22,451 bases of DNA from a bacterium (GTDB lineage: Bacteria; JAGOBX01): contig JAKPEO010000117.1 in assembly GCA_029551925.1 (NCBI GenBank), positions 1-22,451 of the forward strand, read 5' to 3'. Position numbers and translations under genes: made by a program. Numbering within the stretch: position 1 is the stretch's first letter; every line of letters starts with the position of its first letter. The notes beneath the pieces are model-generated. The model was not told the origin of the DNA. It searched no databases and saw only the letters and a list, made by a program, of their open reading frames with translations. Of this stretch, positions 1-8,207 are shown piece by piece.

Positions 1-248
1 ATTATATTTTATCGTCCAATAAAAATCAAGATTTTTTTTTATTTTTTTATGAAAATATACAGCCCAGTGTATGTGGTCTGAAAAATCGCTTGATTTTTTT
101 GTCTTGACTTTTCAGTTCGCTATTAGACATATTTGTTAGGCAATATGCTGACATACAATTAAAAATTACATTTATTCATATTCATTCATTTGTTAAAATT
201 ATTGGAACTTTCAGCGCCTCCCAGTAAAAACATTTTTTTAAAATGATG
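1..248. other. Gene-free left edge with AT-rich inverted repeats
   Basis: No convincing coding frame. The stretch lies 3' of the minus-strand glycosyltransferase gene. It holds a small hairpin at 81-98 (7-bp arms AAAAATC/GATTTTT, loop GCTT, followed by more T on the plus strand), an enclosing pair CTGAAAA (78-84)/TTTTCAG (109-115), and a longer-range pair AAAAATCAAG (21-30)/CTTGATTTTT (89-98). The hairpin could be a weak terminator for plus-strand transcription entering from outside the window. I see no clear terminator for the minus-strand gene. Confidence 0.4.
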
Positions 249-1520
249 TCATTCTTGTCCAAGCGCGCTATTAATGCAATTTTTGCTATATGAAAAAATA
301 GACATTAAAAATGAGATAGTCAAGCAGCAGGCGCCATATAATTTGAGATTAGTAAATATAGATTTAAAACCCCAGAGCAAACGATGGTCTTGATAAGGAA
401 AATCCACTGCCACGAGAATAAATCCGGCAATAAAAAACAATAGAGTATATATATTAAAATTTTTATCAGAAAATTTAAGCAGAAAGATAAATTGAAGATT
501 AAACGGCAGAATCAAAAACATATACCAAGTTTCCCACGAACGTGAAGATGCAAAAATTATATAAAGCACGAAAATTGAATATAATTCGTCGTCTAATTCC
601 GAATATGTTCGATACTTAAACGCTATAATTAAAAAAGCAATACCTATTATTGCTGCTGTTATCAGCGTTATTAGTTCAATTGTTTTAGTTGGTAAAGTAT
701 AAAAAGATTTTGGCGAGAATATTCGCATAAAAAAACCCTTGATTGACTGGTTGAAAGGTCTGGCATGAGAAGCATAAACATTAGTTAGCCCGTGATTTAT
801 CCAGTCATTATAAACCTGTTTATCGCCTGTGATTATAAACGGCGCGGTGAGTAAAAGCAAAAAAATTGATAATGAATAAATTATAACTTTAATTTTTTTT
901 TTGAACAGAAAAAAAGGAATTAAAACAATCGGTATAATTTTAATAGCGCAGGCGAGTCCAAAACATATACCTGCTAATAAATTTTTTTGTTTTTTATATA
1001 AAAAAAAAGTAGCAACTAATAAAAAAAATAAAATATTATTCAAATTACCAAGCGCATTTTCCCAGACAGTAGCGCCATAATAATGAAATGAAAAAAACAG
1101 AAAAATCAAAGCGAACACTTTTTTTTTTTGTTCATCTTTAAATTTGTCATAAATATATTTGTATATAAAATAAATAGCACAAAAAAATAAAGTATTGCAG
1201 AATATCAGCCAAATTAATTGCGCGTAGCGGATATATAGAAAATTAAATAATCTAAAAAAAAATAGAGTAAACGGCGGTAACGGAAAATCTTCTGCGTAAT
1301 CTAATATATTATCTTGAAGTTTCATTTTTAAAACATTTTTATGGTCATACGGATTCAAGCCAGCAAAATATGCTTTTGTAGCATAATAAAAAGCATTAAA
1401 ATCAATTTTTTCGCGCCAGACATAGCCCTGGAAATTATACTTAATATAATATCCGAGCGAAATTAAAATTATAGTCAATAAAATAATTTTGTCTTGATTA
1501 GAAAATTTATAGTTTTGCAT
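249..1520 (-). CDS. GT87-family (DUF2029-type) polytopic membrane glycosyltransferase
   Basis: This is a very hydrophobic protein with about ten membrane helices. It probably transfers a sugar from a polyprenyl-phosphate donor on the outer face of the inner membrane. Family-typical features are an early loop DFNAFYYATKAYFAGLNPYD, whose Asp sits where the catalytic Asp lies in PimE-like enzymes, then LPPFTLFFFRLF, a GNLNNILFFLL segment and an AIKIIPIVLIPFFLFKKK helix-plus-basic motif. I chose the ATG at 1518-1520 (423 residues). A TTG at 1554-1556 would add 12 residues and leave 15 bases after the fliD stop; neither start has a clear ribosome binding site. It follows fliD on the same strand and probably shares its transcript. 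The acceptor is unknown; flagellar or surface glycosylation is only a guess from context. Family call fairly sure, substrate unknown. Confidence 0.75.
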   Translation of the reverse strand: MQNYKFSNQDKIILLTIILISLGYYIKYNFQGYVWREKIDFNAFYYATKAYFAGLNPYDHKNVLKMKLQDNILDYAEDFPLPPFTLFFFRLFNFLYIRYAQLIWLIFCNTLFFCAIYFIYKYIYDKFKDEQKKKVFALIFLFFSFHYYGATVWENALGNLNNILFFLLVATFFLYKKQKNLLAGICFGLACAIKIIPIVLIPFFLFKKKIKVIIYSLSIFLLLLTAPFIITGDKQVYNDWINHGLTNVYASHARPFNQSIKGFFMRIFSPKSFYTLPTKTIELITLITAAIIGIAFLIIAFKYRTYSELDDELYSIFVLYIIFASSRSWETWYMFLILPFNLQFIFLLKFSDKNFNIYTLLFFIAGFILVAVDFPYQDHRLLWGFKSIFTNLKLYGACCLTISFLMSIFSYSKNCINSALGQE

Positions 1521-1571
1521 AAATTTCTTGAAAATTAACAGATGATAAAAAATCAACCGCTAATATTATAA

Positions 1572-3020
1572 TTATTTCGATTTACTAAGACTTGCTAATT
1601 GCGATGAAAAATAATCTCCTTGACTATTTAATCTTGCTAATTGTTGTTCCATTCTTGAAAATTGCTTGCGATAATTTTCTTCTACTGTTGTTAATCTTTC
1701 ATTCATTTTATCAATATTAGTATTAAGCGAATCAATCATAGATTGCAGTGCGGACTGTTCGTTTGCTATTAATCCGCGGAATCGAGTAATAGGATTCAAA
1801 TAACTTTTAATTTGATGGGCAATACCACTATTTACTACTACTTTTGTTTCTGTGGGAGTTGAAGTATTATAGCCAAATAATAATCTCACCTGTTCAGGAT
1901 TGTTTTCTACTGCTTCTTGTAATTTTTGTTCATCTACAACGAGTTTATTAGCATTATCAGTGCCGTAAGCGCCTAATGATATTCCAATTTCGGTGAGCAT
2001 AGAATATTGTCCGGCATTACGGAGTTCTGAAAACGCTTGCAAAGTCTTGGCATTCAAATTATAGGAAACATCAGTTGCGAGATAATTTCCGGCCAGTGGC
2101 GCGCGCGTGGATACATCTGTTGTTTTATCAGAAGTAGTAGAAGCAGTAGTTAATTTTGTTTGTTCTTTGATAAAATCTTGAACATCATTATATTTATTAA
2201 CAAAATCCTTAATTTTTTCAACAATCGCTGAAGAATCATTTTTTACTACAACAGTAGTGCTGCCTGTATTCAAAAAATTAACAGTTACGCCATTTACGGT
2301 ATAAGAATTAGTGTCAGTTGTAAACATTTGCGCCATATCATTTATATAAAATTGCGTGCTTGTGCCATTTTCAACTACTGGCGAATCAGCTGCGCGCAAT
2401 TTAAGTAGTTCCGCCATATTACCGCCGCTATCATCTGTAATAGTTATTGTTTTATTACCAGCGGTATTGCTGGTAATATAAAATTTATCTGTGTTTTTAT
2501 CGTAGAATGCAGTAACATTAGCAGACGATTGGTTGATTTTTGAAATTAGCGTATTAATCGTGTCTGTGTTGACATCATAAGTTATAGAAGTTTCTGTGCC
2601 GTCTATATCTATTTTTAATACGCCGCTTGAAGCAGTAGCGAAGTTAGTGATTAAAGTATCAGAAGATTCGCCTGCAGCGCCTACTGCTCCGCCGCTGTAA
2701 ATAGACTCTGATTTGCCTAATTGCGTAACATTAAATTTTAATGTGCCTTGCGAAGCAGAAGAACTTGCAGTAGCAGAAATTTTTGTAGAATCGCTGACTG
2801 TCACATTTTTCGTTTGCCAAGTAGCAGAATCAAGTAAAGTTTCAGCAGAACTTTTTAATGATAATAATTTTAGATTAAAAGTTTCAAAGGTATTTTTTTG
2901 AAGAGTATATCTATCAATCCTTTGTTGAACTTTTTTTATAGGAATCTGCTCTAATTCCATTAATTGTGTTATGATTTTTTCAGTATCTAATCCTGATAAA
3001 CCGCCTATTGAAATTCCCAT
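1572..3020 (-). CDS. fliD: FliD, flagellar hook-associated protein 2 (filament cap)
   Basis: Forms the cap at the tip of the flagellar filament and promotes folding and insertion of exported flagellin. At 482 residues it has the normal FliD architecture. The conserved N-terminus reads GISIGGLSGLDTEKIITQLM and is followed by a helical segment (about 15-65). The Ser/Thr/Asn/Gly-rich middle is typical of the surface-exposed D2/D3 domains. The C-terminal coiled coil (about 415-480) includes FRGLIANEQSALQSMIDSLN. There is no signal peptide, as expected for a flagellar type III substrate. The ATG at 3018-3020 is preceded by GGAGGG (3027-3032, minus strand) with 6-base spacing, which fixes the start. 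A sigma-28-like promoter lies about 65 bases upstream. The GT87 gene follows within 15-51 bases. Confidence 0.95.
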   Translation of the reverse strand: MGISIGGLSGLDTEKIITQLMELEQIPIKKVQQRIDRYTLQKNTFETFNLKLLSLKSSAETLLDSATWQTKNVTVSDSTKISATASSSASQGTLKFNVTQLGKSESIYSGGAVGAAGESSDTLITNFATASSGVLKIDIDGTETSITYDVNTDTINTLISKINQSSANVTAFYDKNTDKFYITSNTAGNKTITITDDSGGNMAELLKLRAADSPVVENGTSTQFYINDMAQMFTTDTNSYTVNGVTVNFLNTGSTTVVVKNDSSAIVEKIKDFVNKYNDVQDFIKEQTKLTTASTTSDKTTDVSTRAPLAGNYLATDVSYNLNAKTLQAFSELRNAGQYSMLTEIGISLGAYGTDNANKLVVDEQKLQEAVENNPEQVRLLFGYNTSTPTETKVVVNSGIAHQIKSYLNPITRFRGLIANEQSALQSMIDSLNTNIDKMNERLTTVEENYRKQFSRMEQQLARLNSQGDYFSSQLASLSKSK

Positions 3021-3084
3021 AATTTTCCCTCCATGGGTAAATTTTTATTAATAATTATTATAAACTACTATTTTTCTAATTATA

Positions 3085-3111
3085 TTATCGACAAAAAAAT
3101 AAAAAACTTAA
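3085..3111 (-). promoter_or_regulatory. Sigma-28 (FliA)-type flagellar promoter for fliD
   Basis: Read on the minus strand, TTAAGTTT is followed by exactly 11 bases and then GTCGATAA. The sigma-28 consensus is TAAAGTTT-N11-GCCGATAA, so each box has one mismatch and the spacing is exact. It lies upstream of the strong fliD ribosome binding site and points toward fliD, a known class of late flagellar gene controlled by FliA. Its expected transcription start is around 3078. Confidence 0.75.
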
Positions 3112-3135
3112 GTTTTTTTTATTATTTCAATTTAA

Positions 3136-3168
3136 AATATTAAAAATAAACAGTATTTTTTTAATATT
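3136..3168. repeat. AT-only inverted repeat between divergent promoters
   Basis: Perfect 11-bp arms AATATTAAAAA (3136-3146) and TTTTTAATATT (3158-3168) with an 11-base loop. It sits between the fliD promoter and the opposite-facing promoter at 3225. Purely A/T arms can arise by chance in this composition, so a functional role is not established. Confidence 0.3.
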
Positions 3169-3224
3169 ATTTAAAAAAAATCAAATTAAAAACTAAAAAA
3201 ATAAAAAAAAAAATAGCCAAAAAC

Positions 3225-3253
3225 TTGACAAAATCATTTTTATCTGCTAATAA
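3225..3253 (+). promoter_or_regulatory. Sigma-70-type promoter for the lipoprotein-hinT-smr-dnaG-rpoD cluster
   Basis: TTGACA at 3225-3230, a 17-base spacer, and TAATAA at 3248-3253 (continuing as TAATAATAG). The -35 box is perfect and the spacing ideal. The expected start near 3260 leaves a 5' leader of about 58 bases before the ATG at 3318. No comparable promoter was seen between the following genes up to rpoD. Confidence 0.7.
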
Positions 3254-3317
3254 TAGAAAAATATTATATTTTTTTAAGACTATGATGATGATGAGGCAAA
3301 AAGTAAAAGTTTAAAAT

Positions 3318-3794
3318 ATGTGTTATAGAAAGAGTTTAATAAATATATTGATATGTGGATTATTTTTATTATCTTGTTCTGGTTCAACTGACAAACAAGC
3401 GCAAACATCAGCATCAGCAGTTCAACAATTAGTAATTTCTGGCGAAATAAAAAGTAATATAGAAAAAATATTAAATAATTATTGTAATTTTTATTCTAAT
3501 AAACAACTAAAAGAAATAGTGGGATTATACAGCCAGAATCCGTCTGCGTCAATATTATCTGAGTCTGGCTTAAAAGAATTATTTGAATCAGTCGATAAAA
3601 TAAAACTCAGTTTTGAAAATTTAGAAATATCCAATGCTTCAAACAGTGATACTGTTGTAGTAGGCGTAATAACAAAAAAAGACACCACTATTGGCGATAA
3701 AAGTTTCACAGATAAAAGAAAAGAAGAATTTGTTTTTGTAAAAGAAAACAATAATTATGCCATTTATTCTATCATTACAAAAGAAGTTTATTAA
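3318..3794 (+). CDS. Predicted lipoprotein with possible NTF2/SnoaL-like fold
   Basis: 158 residues starting with a lipoprotein signal: basic YRK, a hydrophobic stretch (about 6-19), then lipobox LLSC with Cys20 as the predicted lipidated residue. A short Ser/Ala/Gln linker follows. The mature part has an N-terminal helical region (about 45-70, IEKILNNYCNFYSNKQLKEI) and then alternating beta strands ending in EEFVFVKENNNYAIYSI. That order (helices, then a curved sheet with a final NYAIYSI-type strand) suggests an NTF2/SnoaL-like domain, but I cannot confirm it by eye. Function unknown. The ATG has no close ribosome binding site; GAGG lies more than 20 bases upstream. It is the first gene after the promoter at 3225, and hinT begins 22 bases after its stop. 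Confidence 0.7.
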   Translation: MCYRKSLINILICGLFLLSCSGSTDKQAQTSASAVQQLVISGEIKSNIEKILNNYCNFYSNKQLKEIVGLYSQNPSASILSESGLKELFESVDKIKLSFENLEISNASNSDTVVVGVITKKDTTIGDKSFTDKRKEEFVFVKENNNYAIYSIITKEVY

Positions 3795-3816
3795 ATAGGA
3801 GGCTGCGGTTTAAGAG

Positions 3817-4164
3817 ATGAGTAATAATTGTATATTTTGCAAGATTATAAATCGTGAAATACAAAGTGTAATAGTATTTGAGAACGATGATATTTTAGCG
3901 TTTAAAGATATTAATCCGCAAGCGCCAATACATATATTAATAGTGCCCAAAAAACATATACCGACTATAAATGATGTTAACGAAGAAGATAGTAAATTAA
4001 TAGCCGCGATATTTTATGCAGCAAAAGATATAGCGAAAAAATTTAATATATCAGACAGCGGTTACAGATGCGTATTCAATTGCAATAAAGATGCAGGGCA
4101 GGAAGTATTTCATATACATTTACATTTATTAGGCGGCAGAATTATGAAATGGCCGCCCGGCTGA
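3817..4164 (+). CDS. hinT: HinT-like HIT-family nucleotide hydrolase
   Basis: A histidine-triad purine nucleoside phosphoramidase/hydrolase of 115 residues, the normal HinT length. The N-terminal CIFCKI segment (Cys5, Cys8) is the zinc-binding pair of the zinc-containing branch. The core HILIVPKKHI and the signature HIHLHLLGG (His99, His101, His103) form the nucleotide-binding and catalytic site; family knowledge assigns the middle-to-last histidine as the nucleophile region. The C-terminal MKWPPG tail is typical of HinT. An AGGAGG sits just after the upstream stop (about 3797-3802), rather far (about 14 bases) from the ATG. It is cytosolic and usually dimeric. The smr gene follows after 47 bases. 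Confidence 0.92.
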   Translation: MSNNCIFCKIINREIQSVIVFENDDILAFKDINPQAPIHILIVPKKHIPTINDVNEEDSKLIAAIFYAAKDIAKKFNISDSGYRCVFNCNKDAGQEVFHIHLHLLGGRIMKWPPG

Positions 4165-4211
4165 TAATAAATAAAATATAATTTAAAAATAATAAGCAAA
4201 ATAAAAAATAA

Positions 4212-4526
4212 ATGATAAAATTACATCGCCGATATAATGCGCATTCCTCATCAAAATCAAGAAGGAAAGGAATATCAGATACAATAGATTTGCACGGATT
4301 ATCAGGCGACGATGCTATATTACAGTTAGAACAATTTGTAAATGATTCAATAATGAATAATATAGAGGAAATAAAGATTATACACGGAAAAGGAAAAGGC
4401 ATATTAAAAAAAAAAGTAATTGATTATTTAGAAAACAGCGAATTAGTGAAAGATTATGAATGTGGCGGTTTTGCTAAATTATTAGGATATGGCACAACAG
4501 TAGCGCGGTTGATAAAATTTCGGTAA
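4212..4526 (+). CDS. Stand-alone Smr-domain protein
   Basis: A 104-residue protein consisting of a short basic N-terminus (RRYNAHSSSKSRRKG) and one Smr domain. Visible motifs are IDLHG (25-29, the LDLH-type motif), IKIIHGKGKGILKKKV (55-70, the HGxGxG-like loop) and a C-terminal GYGTTVARLIKF strand. Smr domains occur at the end of MutS2 or alone and act as endonucleases, including on RNA at collided ribosomes. No MutS2 ATPase part is present, so this is the small stand-alone form. A TAA in frame directly before the ATG fixes 4212 as the earliest start; no clear ribosome binding site is seen. dnaG follows closely, so it is likely co-transcribed. Confidence 0.85.
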   Translation: MIKLHRRYNAHSSSKSRRKGISDTIDLHGLSGDDAILQLEQFVNDSIMNNIEEIKIIHGKGKGILKKKVIDYLENSELVKDYECGGFAKLLGYGTTVARLIKFR

Positions 4527-4577
4527 ATTGATAAATAGATTTATTTGAACGAAACAGAAGCAGAAAATAAAAATTAT

Positions 4578-6371
4578 ATGGAAAATGCGAGAGAAAAAAT
4601 ATTAAGTAATGTAGATATAGTGAATGTAATATCCGAGTACGTTGCATTAAAACCAGCAGGTGCGAATTACAGTGCGCGCTGTCCATTTCATAATGAAAAG
4701 ACTCCATCTTTTATGGTAAGTCCAATAAAGCAGATATTCCATTGTTTCGGCTGCGGCGTCGGCGGCACAGCGATAGAATTTATTGAACGGATAAACGGTT
4801 TAAATTATTTTGAGGCGTTAAAATTTTTAGCTGATAAATACGGAATAGAACTGCCAAAATACTCGCAGCGCGAGCAGAAAACAGATTCAAATTTAATAGA
4901 TATAAACACAGCTGCATTAAGATTTTTTAAAAATAATCTTAAATCTAATAAATTTGCAGAGGACTATATTCGCAAGCGCGGGTTGACAGACGATACTGTG
5001 GTGTTGTTTGGTGTTGGTTATGCATTAGATAAATGGGATGCTTTAAAAATCCATCTAAATCAATTAGGTTTTAAAGACGAAAAAATAATGGAAGCCGGAC
5101 TGATAATAAAACGCGAAGACGGTGGATATTATGACAGATTCAGAAATAGAATAATTTTTCCGATATTTGATATTTCAAGTAAGCCAGTAGCTTTTGGCGG
5201 CAGAGTATTAGAAGACAACGCTGATTATAAATATATCAATTCGCCTGAAACGCAGATATATCACAAAGGCGCGATGCTTTATGGTTTGCATTTATCAAAA
5301 AAATATATAATGCAAGAAAACCGCGTATTAATTTTAGAGGGATATATTGATTTAATTACTTGTTTTCAATTTGGTATAAAAAATGTAGTAGCGACATTAG
5401 GCACGGCATTGACTGCTACGCAGATAAAATTACTATCGCGATTTACTAAAAATATGGTGATGATATATGATGGTGATGCCGCTGGTATATCAGCGATGGC
5501 ACGCAGTATTGAAAAAATGTTAGAATTAGATGTTTATCCTGATGTTTATGTGATCGAAGACGATATGGATCCTGCAGAATTATTATTATTAAAAGGCAGT
5601 GATTATTTTTTGAATAAATTGCGGAGACCTCAATCGTTTTTTGATTTTTATATTGACAAGTTAATAAAAGATACGGATATTAGCACAATCAAAGGCAAAC
5701 GATTTGTAGTTCAAGAAATGGTAAATATTTTGAAGCATATAAGAGACAATCTTGTTTTGTCAGAATATATAAAAAAAATGTCCGAGATACTGATAATAGA
5801 TTATAAAGTTTTATATTCTGAAATGAAAAAATTAATAAAATCTGCGAATTTAAAAAATCGTGCAGTTGAAAATATTGGAAACATAGAAAACGAACCTAAA
5901 GAATCAGATTTAAAAATATTGACCAAAACATCAAATTTAGAATTAAAGATGTTAGCGCTTTTAATTGATACAAATGACAAAAATTTAATTGATAAATACA
6001 GGCAATTAATAGTATTAGAAGAATTGCCAGAACCATTAAATTTAATTTTCAAATTTATATTTGATAATGACAATGCTGATTTGCAGGAGTTATTGGATTA
6101 TTTTCGCGAAGCAGCGGCGGTGCGAAGGATATTGACTTCTATATCTTTAATTGAGAAAGAGCGCGAAGCGGTTGATACTGAAACATTAGCGAATAATTAT
6201 ATGACTGTTTATGTGAAGCGCAGATTAGATAGAGAGACGAAGCAATTTGCGGGTATTTTGCGGCAGAATAAAGATTTGGTATCCAGCAGAATTGACGATG
6301 CTGCGAATTTATTAAAAAAGCATATAGAAGAAAAACTTGAAAGATTGAAATTTATAAATCAAAAAAATTAA
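4578..6371 (+). CDS. dnaG: DNA primase DnaG
   Basis: Synthesises RNA primers for DNA replication and acts with the replicative helicase. I chose the ATG at 4578 (597 residues) because MENAREKILSNVDIVNVISE aligns with the usual DnaG start. A TTG at 4545 would add 11 residues. Numbering from that TTG, the CHC2 zinc finger uses Cys46, His49, Cys67 and Cys70 (RCPFHNEKTPSF ... HCFGCG). The catalytic core carries RFRNRIIFPIFD and the Toprim motif ILEGYIDL (Glu265) with IYDGDAAG (Asp309, Asp311), the metal-binding acidic residues. The C-terminal part (about 430-600) is a divergent, helical helicase-binding region. No frameshift is apparent. It precedes rpoD by 32 bases. Confidence 0.96.
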   Translation: MENAREKILSNVDIVNVISEYVALKPAGANYSARCPFHNEKTPSFMVSPIKQIFHCFGCGVGGTAIEFIERINGLNYFEALKFLADKYGIELPKYSQREQKTDSNLIDINTAALRFFKNNLKSNKFAEDYIRKRGLTDDTVVLFGVGYALDKWDALKIHLNQLGFKDEKIMEAGLIIKREDGGYYDRFRNRIIFPIFDISSKPVAFGGRVLEDNADYKYINSPETQIYHKGAMLYGLHLSKKYIMQENRVLILEGYIDLITCFQFGIKNVVATLGTALTATQIKLLSRFTKNMVMIYDGDAAGISAMARSIEKMLELDVYPDVYVIEDDMDPAELLLLKGSDYFLNKLRRPQSFFDFYIDKLIKDTDISTIKGKRFVVQEMVNILKHIRDNLVLSEYIKKMSEILIIDYKVLYSEMKKLIKSANLKNRAVENIGNIENEPKESDLKILTKTSNLELKMLALLIDTNDKNLIDKYRQLIVLEELPEPLNLIFKFIFDNDNADLQELLDYFREAAAVRRILTSISLIEKEREAVDTETLANNYMTVYVKRRLDRETKQFAGILRQNKDLVSSRIDDAANLLKKHIEEKLERLKFINQKN

Positions 6372-6403
6372 TAATTTTATATAGAAAGTGGTGATTTTAT
6401 AAA

Positions 6404-8140
6404 ATGAGCGAAATATCAATAAAAATTCCGGGTTTAAAGGAATTAATAAAATTTGCAAAGACTAAGAATAATGTTATTACCTATGATGATATGAATGTGT
6501 TGCTCCCAGAGGTTTCGACTAATCCTGATGCCATAGACGACATATTTATTATATTGGCAAAGCATAATATTGAAGTTGTAGAAGATTTAACAGCTGAGAC
6601 AGAACGCGAAATAGAGCGTTTAAAATTAGAGCCTCCGAGCGACGGTGAAGAAGGCAGCGAGGATACTATCAGGAGTTATTTGCGCGAGATAGGCAAAATA
6701 CAATTACTACAGCCGGAAGACGAAATAAAATTAGCGCAAAGAATGGAACACGGGCATACGATGATAAATAATGTTATATTGTCAACATATTTGGCTGCAA
6801 ATACCTTTATCAATATAGGCAAATCAGTAGTAAAGGGCGAAACAAATTTAAAAACATTAGTAAAAGTTAGAAAAACCGAAAAATTAAGCAAATATGAGAT
6901 AAAGAAATGGAAAGATCGGATAAAGAAAGCGATAGAAAAATTACAAAAATATAGACGCGAAGCTATTAAATGGGAAAATAAATTAGAGCAGACAAAAAAC
7001 GCGAAAGAACGAAAATTATTTGAAGAAAAAATCCATAGTTATTTAGAAAAAATCAAAGATACCTTGATAGAAAACGAAATGAATCGAATACAAATAAACA
7101 AGGTAACTGAGATAATAAAAAAATATGTAGCGTTTTATGAAGAAAAAAAGATGTTTGATAAAGAAATAGAGCGGATATATAAAAAAACGCCGTCGCAACT
7201 TATCAAATTAGAGAAAAATATAATTAAAATCGACATTCAAACTTTAAAAAAGCAGTTTAAAAATTCTATTAAGAATAAAGAAGCAATCTTGCGCGATATT
7301 GAAAAAATCAAAGAAAATGAAAAGCGTTTATCTGAAATTCGCGATGTAATGAAAGTATCTATTACAATGATGGATTATATAGCAAAGAGCATAAAAGACG
7401 GCGAAGAAGTTATAAAAAACGCAAAAAATGAGATGGTTTCAGCGAATTTACGGCTTGTCGTAAGTATCGCTAAAAAATACATCAATCGCGGTTTAAATTT
7501 TTTAGATTTAATACAAGAAGGCAATATTGGATTAATGAAGGCAGTTGAAAAATTCGAACATAAAAAAGGCTATAAATTTTCTACTTATGCTACTTGGTGG
7601 ATTAGGCAGTCTATTACTCGCGCAATCGCTGACCAATCGCGGACTATAAGAATACCTGTTCATATGGTTGAGCAAATAAACAAAGTGATAAAAACTTCAA
7701 GATTTTTACTGCAAAAACTAAATCGCGAACCGCTACCAGAAGAGATAGCGAAATATTTGGAATGGCCTACTTCAAAAGTTACTGCTATTCTAAAAATTTC
7801 TCAAGATCCGATTTCTTTGGAAACGCCAATAGGCGAAGAAGACGAAAGTCATATTGGCGATTTTATTGAAGATAAAGGAGTAGTATCTCCAATGCAGTTT
7901 GCGACTCAGACATTATTACAAGAACAATTATTAAAAGTATTATCTACATTATCGCCGCGTGAAGAGAAAGTAATAAAATTAAGATTCGGTTTGGAAGACG
8001 GGTGCGAGCGCACGCTTGAAGAAGTGGGCAATATGTTCAATGTCACTCGCGAACGCATAAGACAAATAGAGAACAAAGCGATACGAAAATTAAGACATCG
8101 CACGCGAGCAAGATTATTAAAAGATTATATGGACAATTAA
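6404..8140 (+). CDS. rpoD: RpoD, primary sigma factor (sigma-70)
   Basis: The housekeeping RNA polymerase sigma subunit, 578 residues. Domain order: region 1.1 (about 10-75, [19 protein letters not shown]), region 1.2 (about 85-118, [20 protein letters not shown]), and a large Lys/Glu-rich non-conserved region (about 120-335). Region 2 (about 340-412) contains [38 protein letters not shown] and [20 protein letters not shown]. Region 3 spans about 415-490, and region 4 (about 505-572) contains [15 protein letters not shown] and [18 protein letters not shown]. The WWIRQ and helix-turn-helix motifs are intact, which fits the near-consensus -35/-10 boxes elsewhere in the window. GTGGTGAT ahead of the ATG is a usable ribosome binding site. 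No clear terminator follows. Confidence 0.97.
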   Translation: MSEISIKIPGLKELIKFAKTKNNVITYDDMNVLLPEVSTNPDAIDDIFIILAKHNIEVVEDLTAETEREIERLKLEPPSDGEEGSEDTIRSYLREIGKIQLLQPEDEIKLAQRMEHGHTMINNVILSTYLAANTFINIGKSVVKGETNLKTLVKVRKTEKLSKYEIKKWKDRIKKAIEKLQKYRREAIKWENKLEQTKNAKERKLFEEKIHSYLEKIKDTLIENEMNRIQINKVTEIIKKYVAFYEEKKMFDKEIERIYKKTPSQLIKLEKNIIKIDIQTLKKQFKNSIKNKEAILRDIEKIKENEKRLSEIRDVMKVSITMMDYIAKSIKDGEEVIKNAKNEMVSANLRLVVSIAKKYINRGLNFLDLIQEGNIGLMKAVEKFEHKKGYKFSTYATWWIRQSITRAIADQSRTIRIPVHMVEQINKVIKTSRFLLQKLNREPLPEEIAKYLEWPTSKVTAILKISQDPISLETPIGEEDESHIGDFIEDKGVVSPMQFATQTLLQEQLLKVLSTLSPREEKVIKLRFGLEDGCERTLEEVGNMFNVTRERIRQIENKAIRKLRHRTRARLLKDYMDN

Positions 8141-8151
8141 TTAAAAAAAAC

Positions 8152-8180
8152 TTGTATTTTTCAAAAAATTTATATATAAT
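8152..8180 (+). promoter_or_regulatory. Sigma-70-type promoter of the chemosensory operon
   Basis: TTGTAT at 8152-8157, a 17-base spacer, and a perfect TATAAT at 8175-8180. It lies in the 67-base gap after rpoD, with an expected start near 8187 and a leader of about 20 bases. It looks like a housekeeping rather than flagellar sigma promoter. Confidence 0.65.
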
Positions 8181-8207
8181 AAACGCCAAATATTATTTAT
8201 AAATAAA

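Noticed and set aside
1-248. Possible recombination site around GTTAGGC near 135-141
   Set aside because: No matching partner core, no integrase gene and no array structure; the short motif alone is not evidence.
2713-2901. Small plus-strand open frame inside fliD
   Set aside because: No ribosome binding site; antisense to the N-terminal part of FliD.
3041-3317. Possible CRISPR or tandem repeat in the A/T-rich spacer
   Set aside because: Only homopolymer runs and one AT hairpin; no regularly spaced repeat units here or elsewhere in the window.
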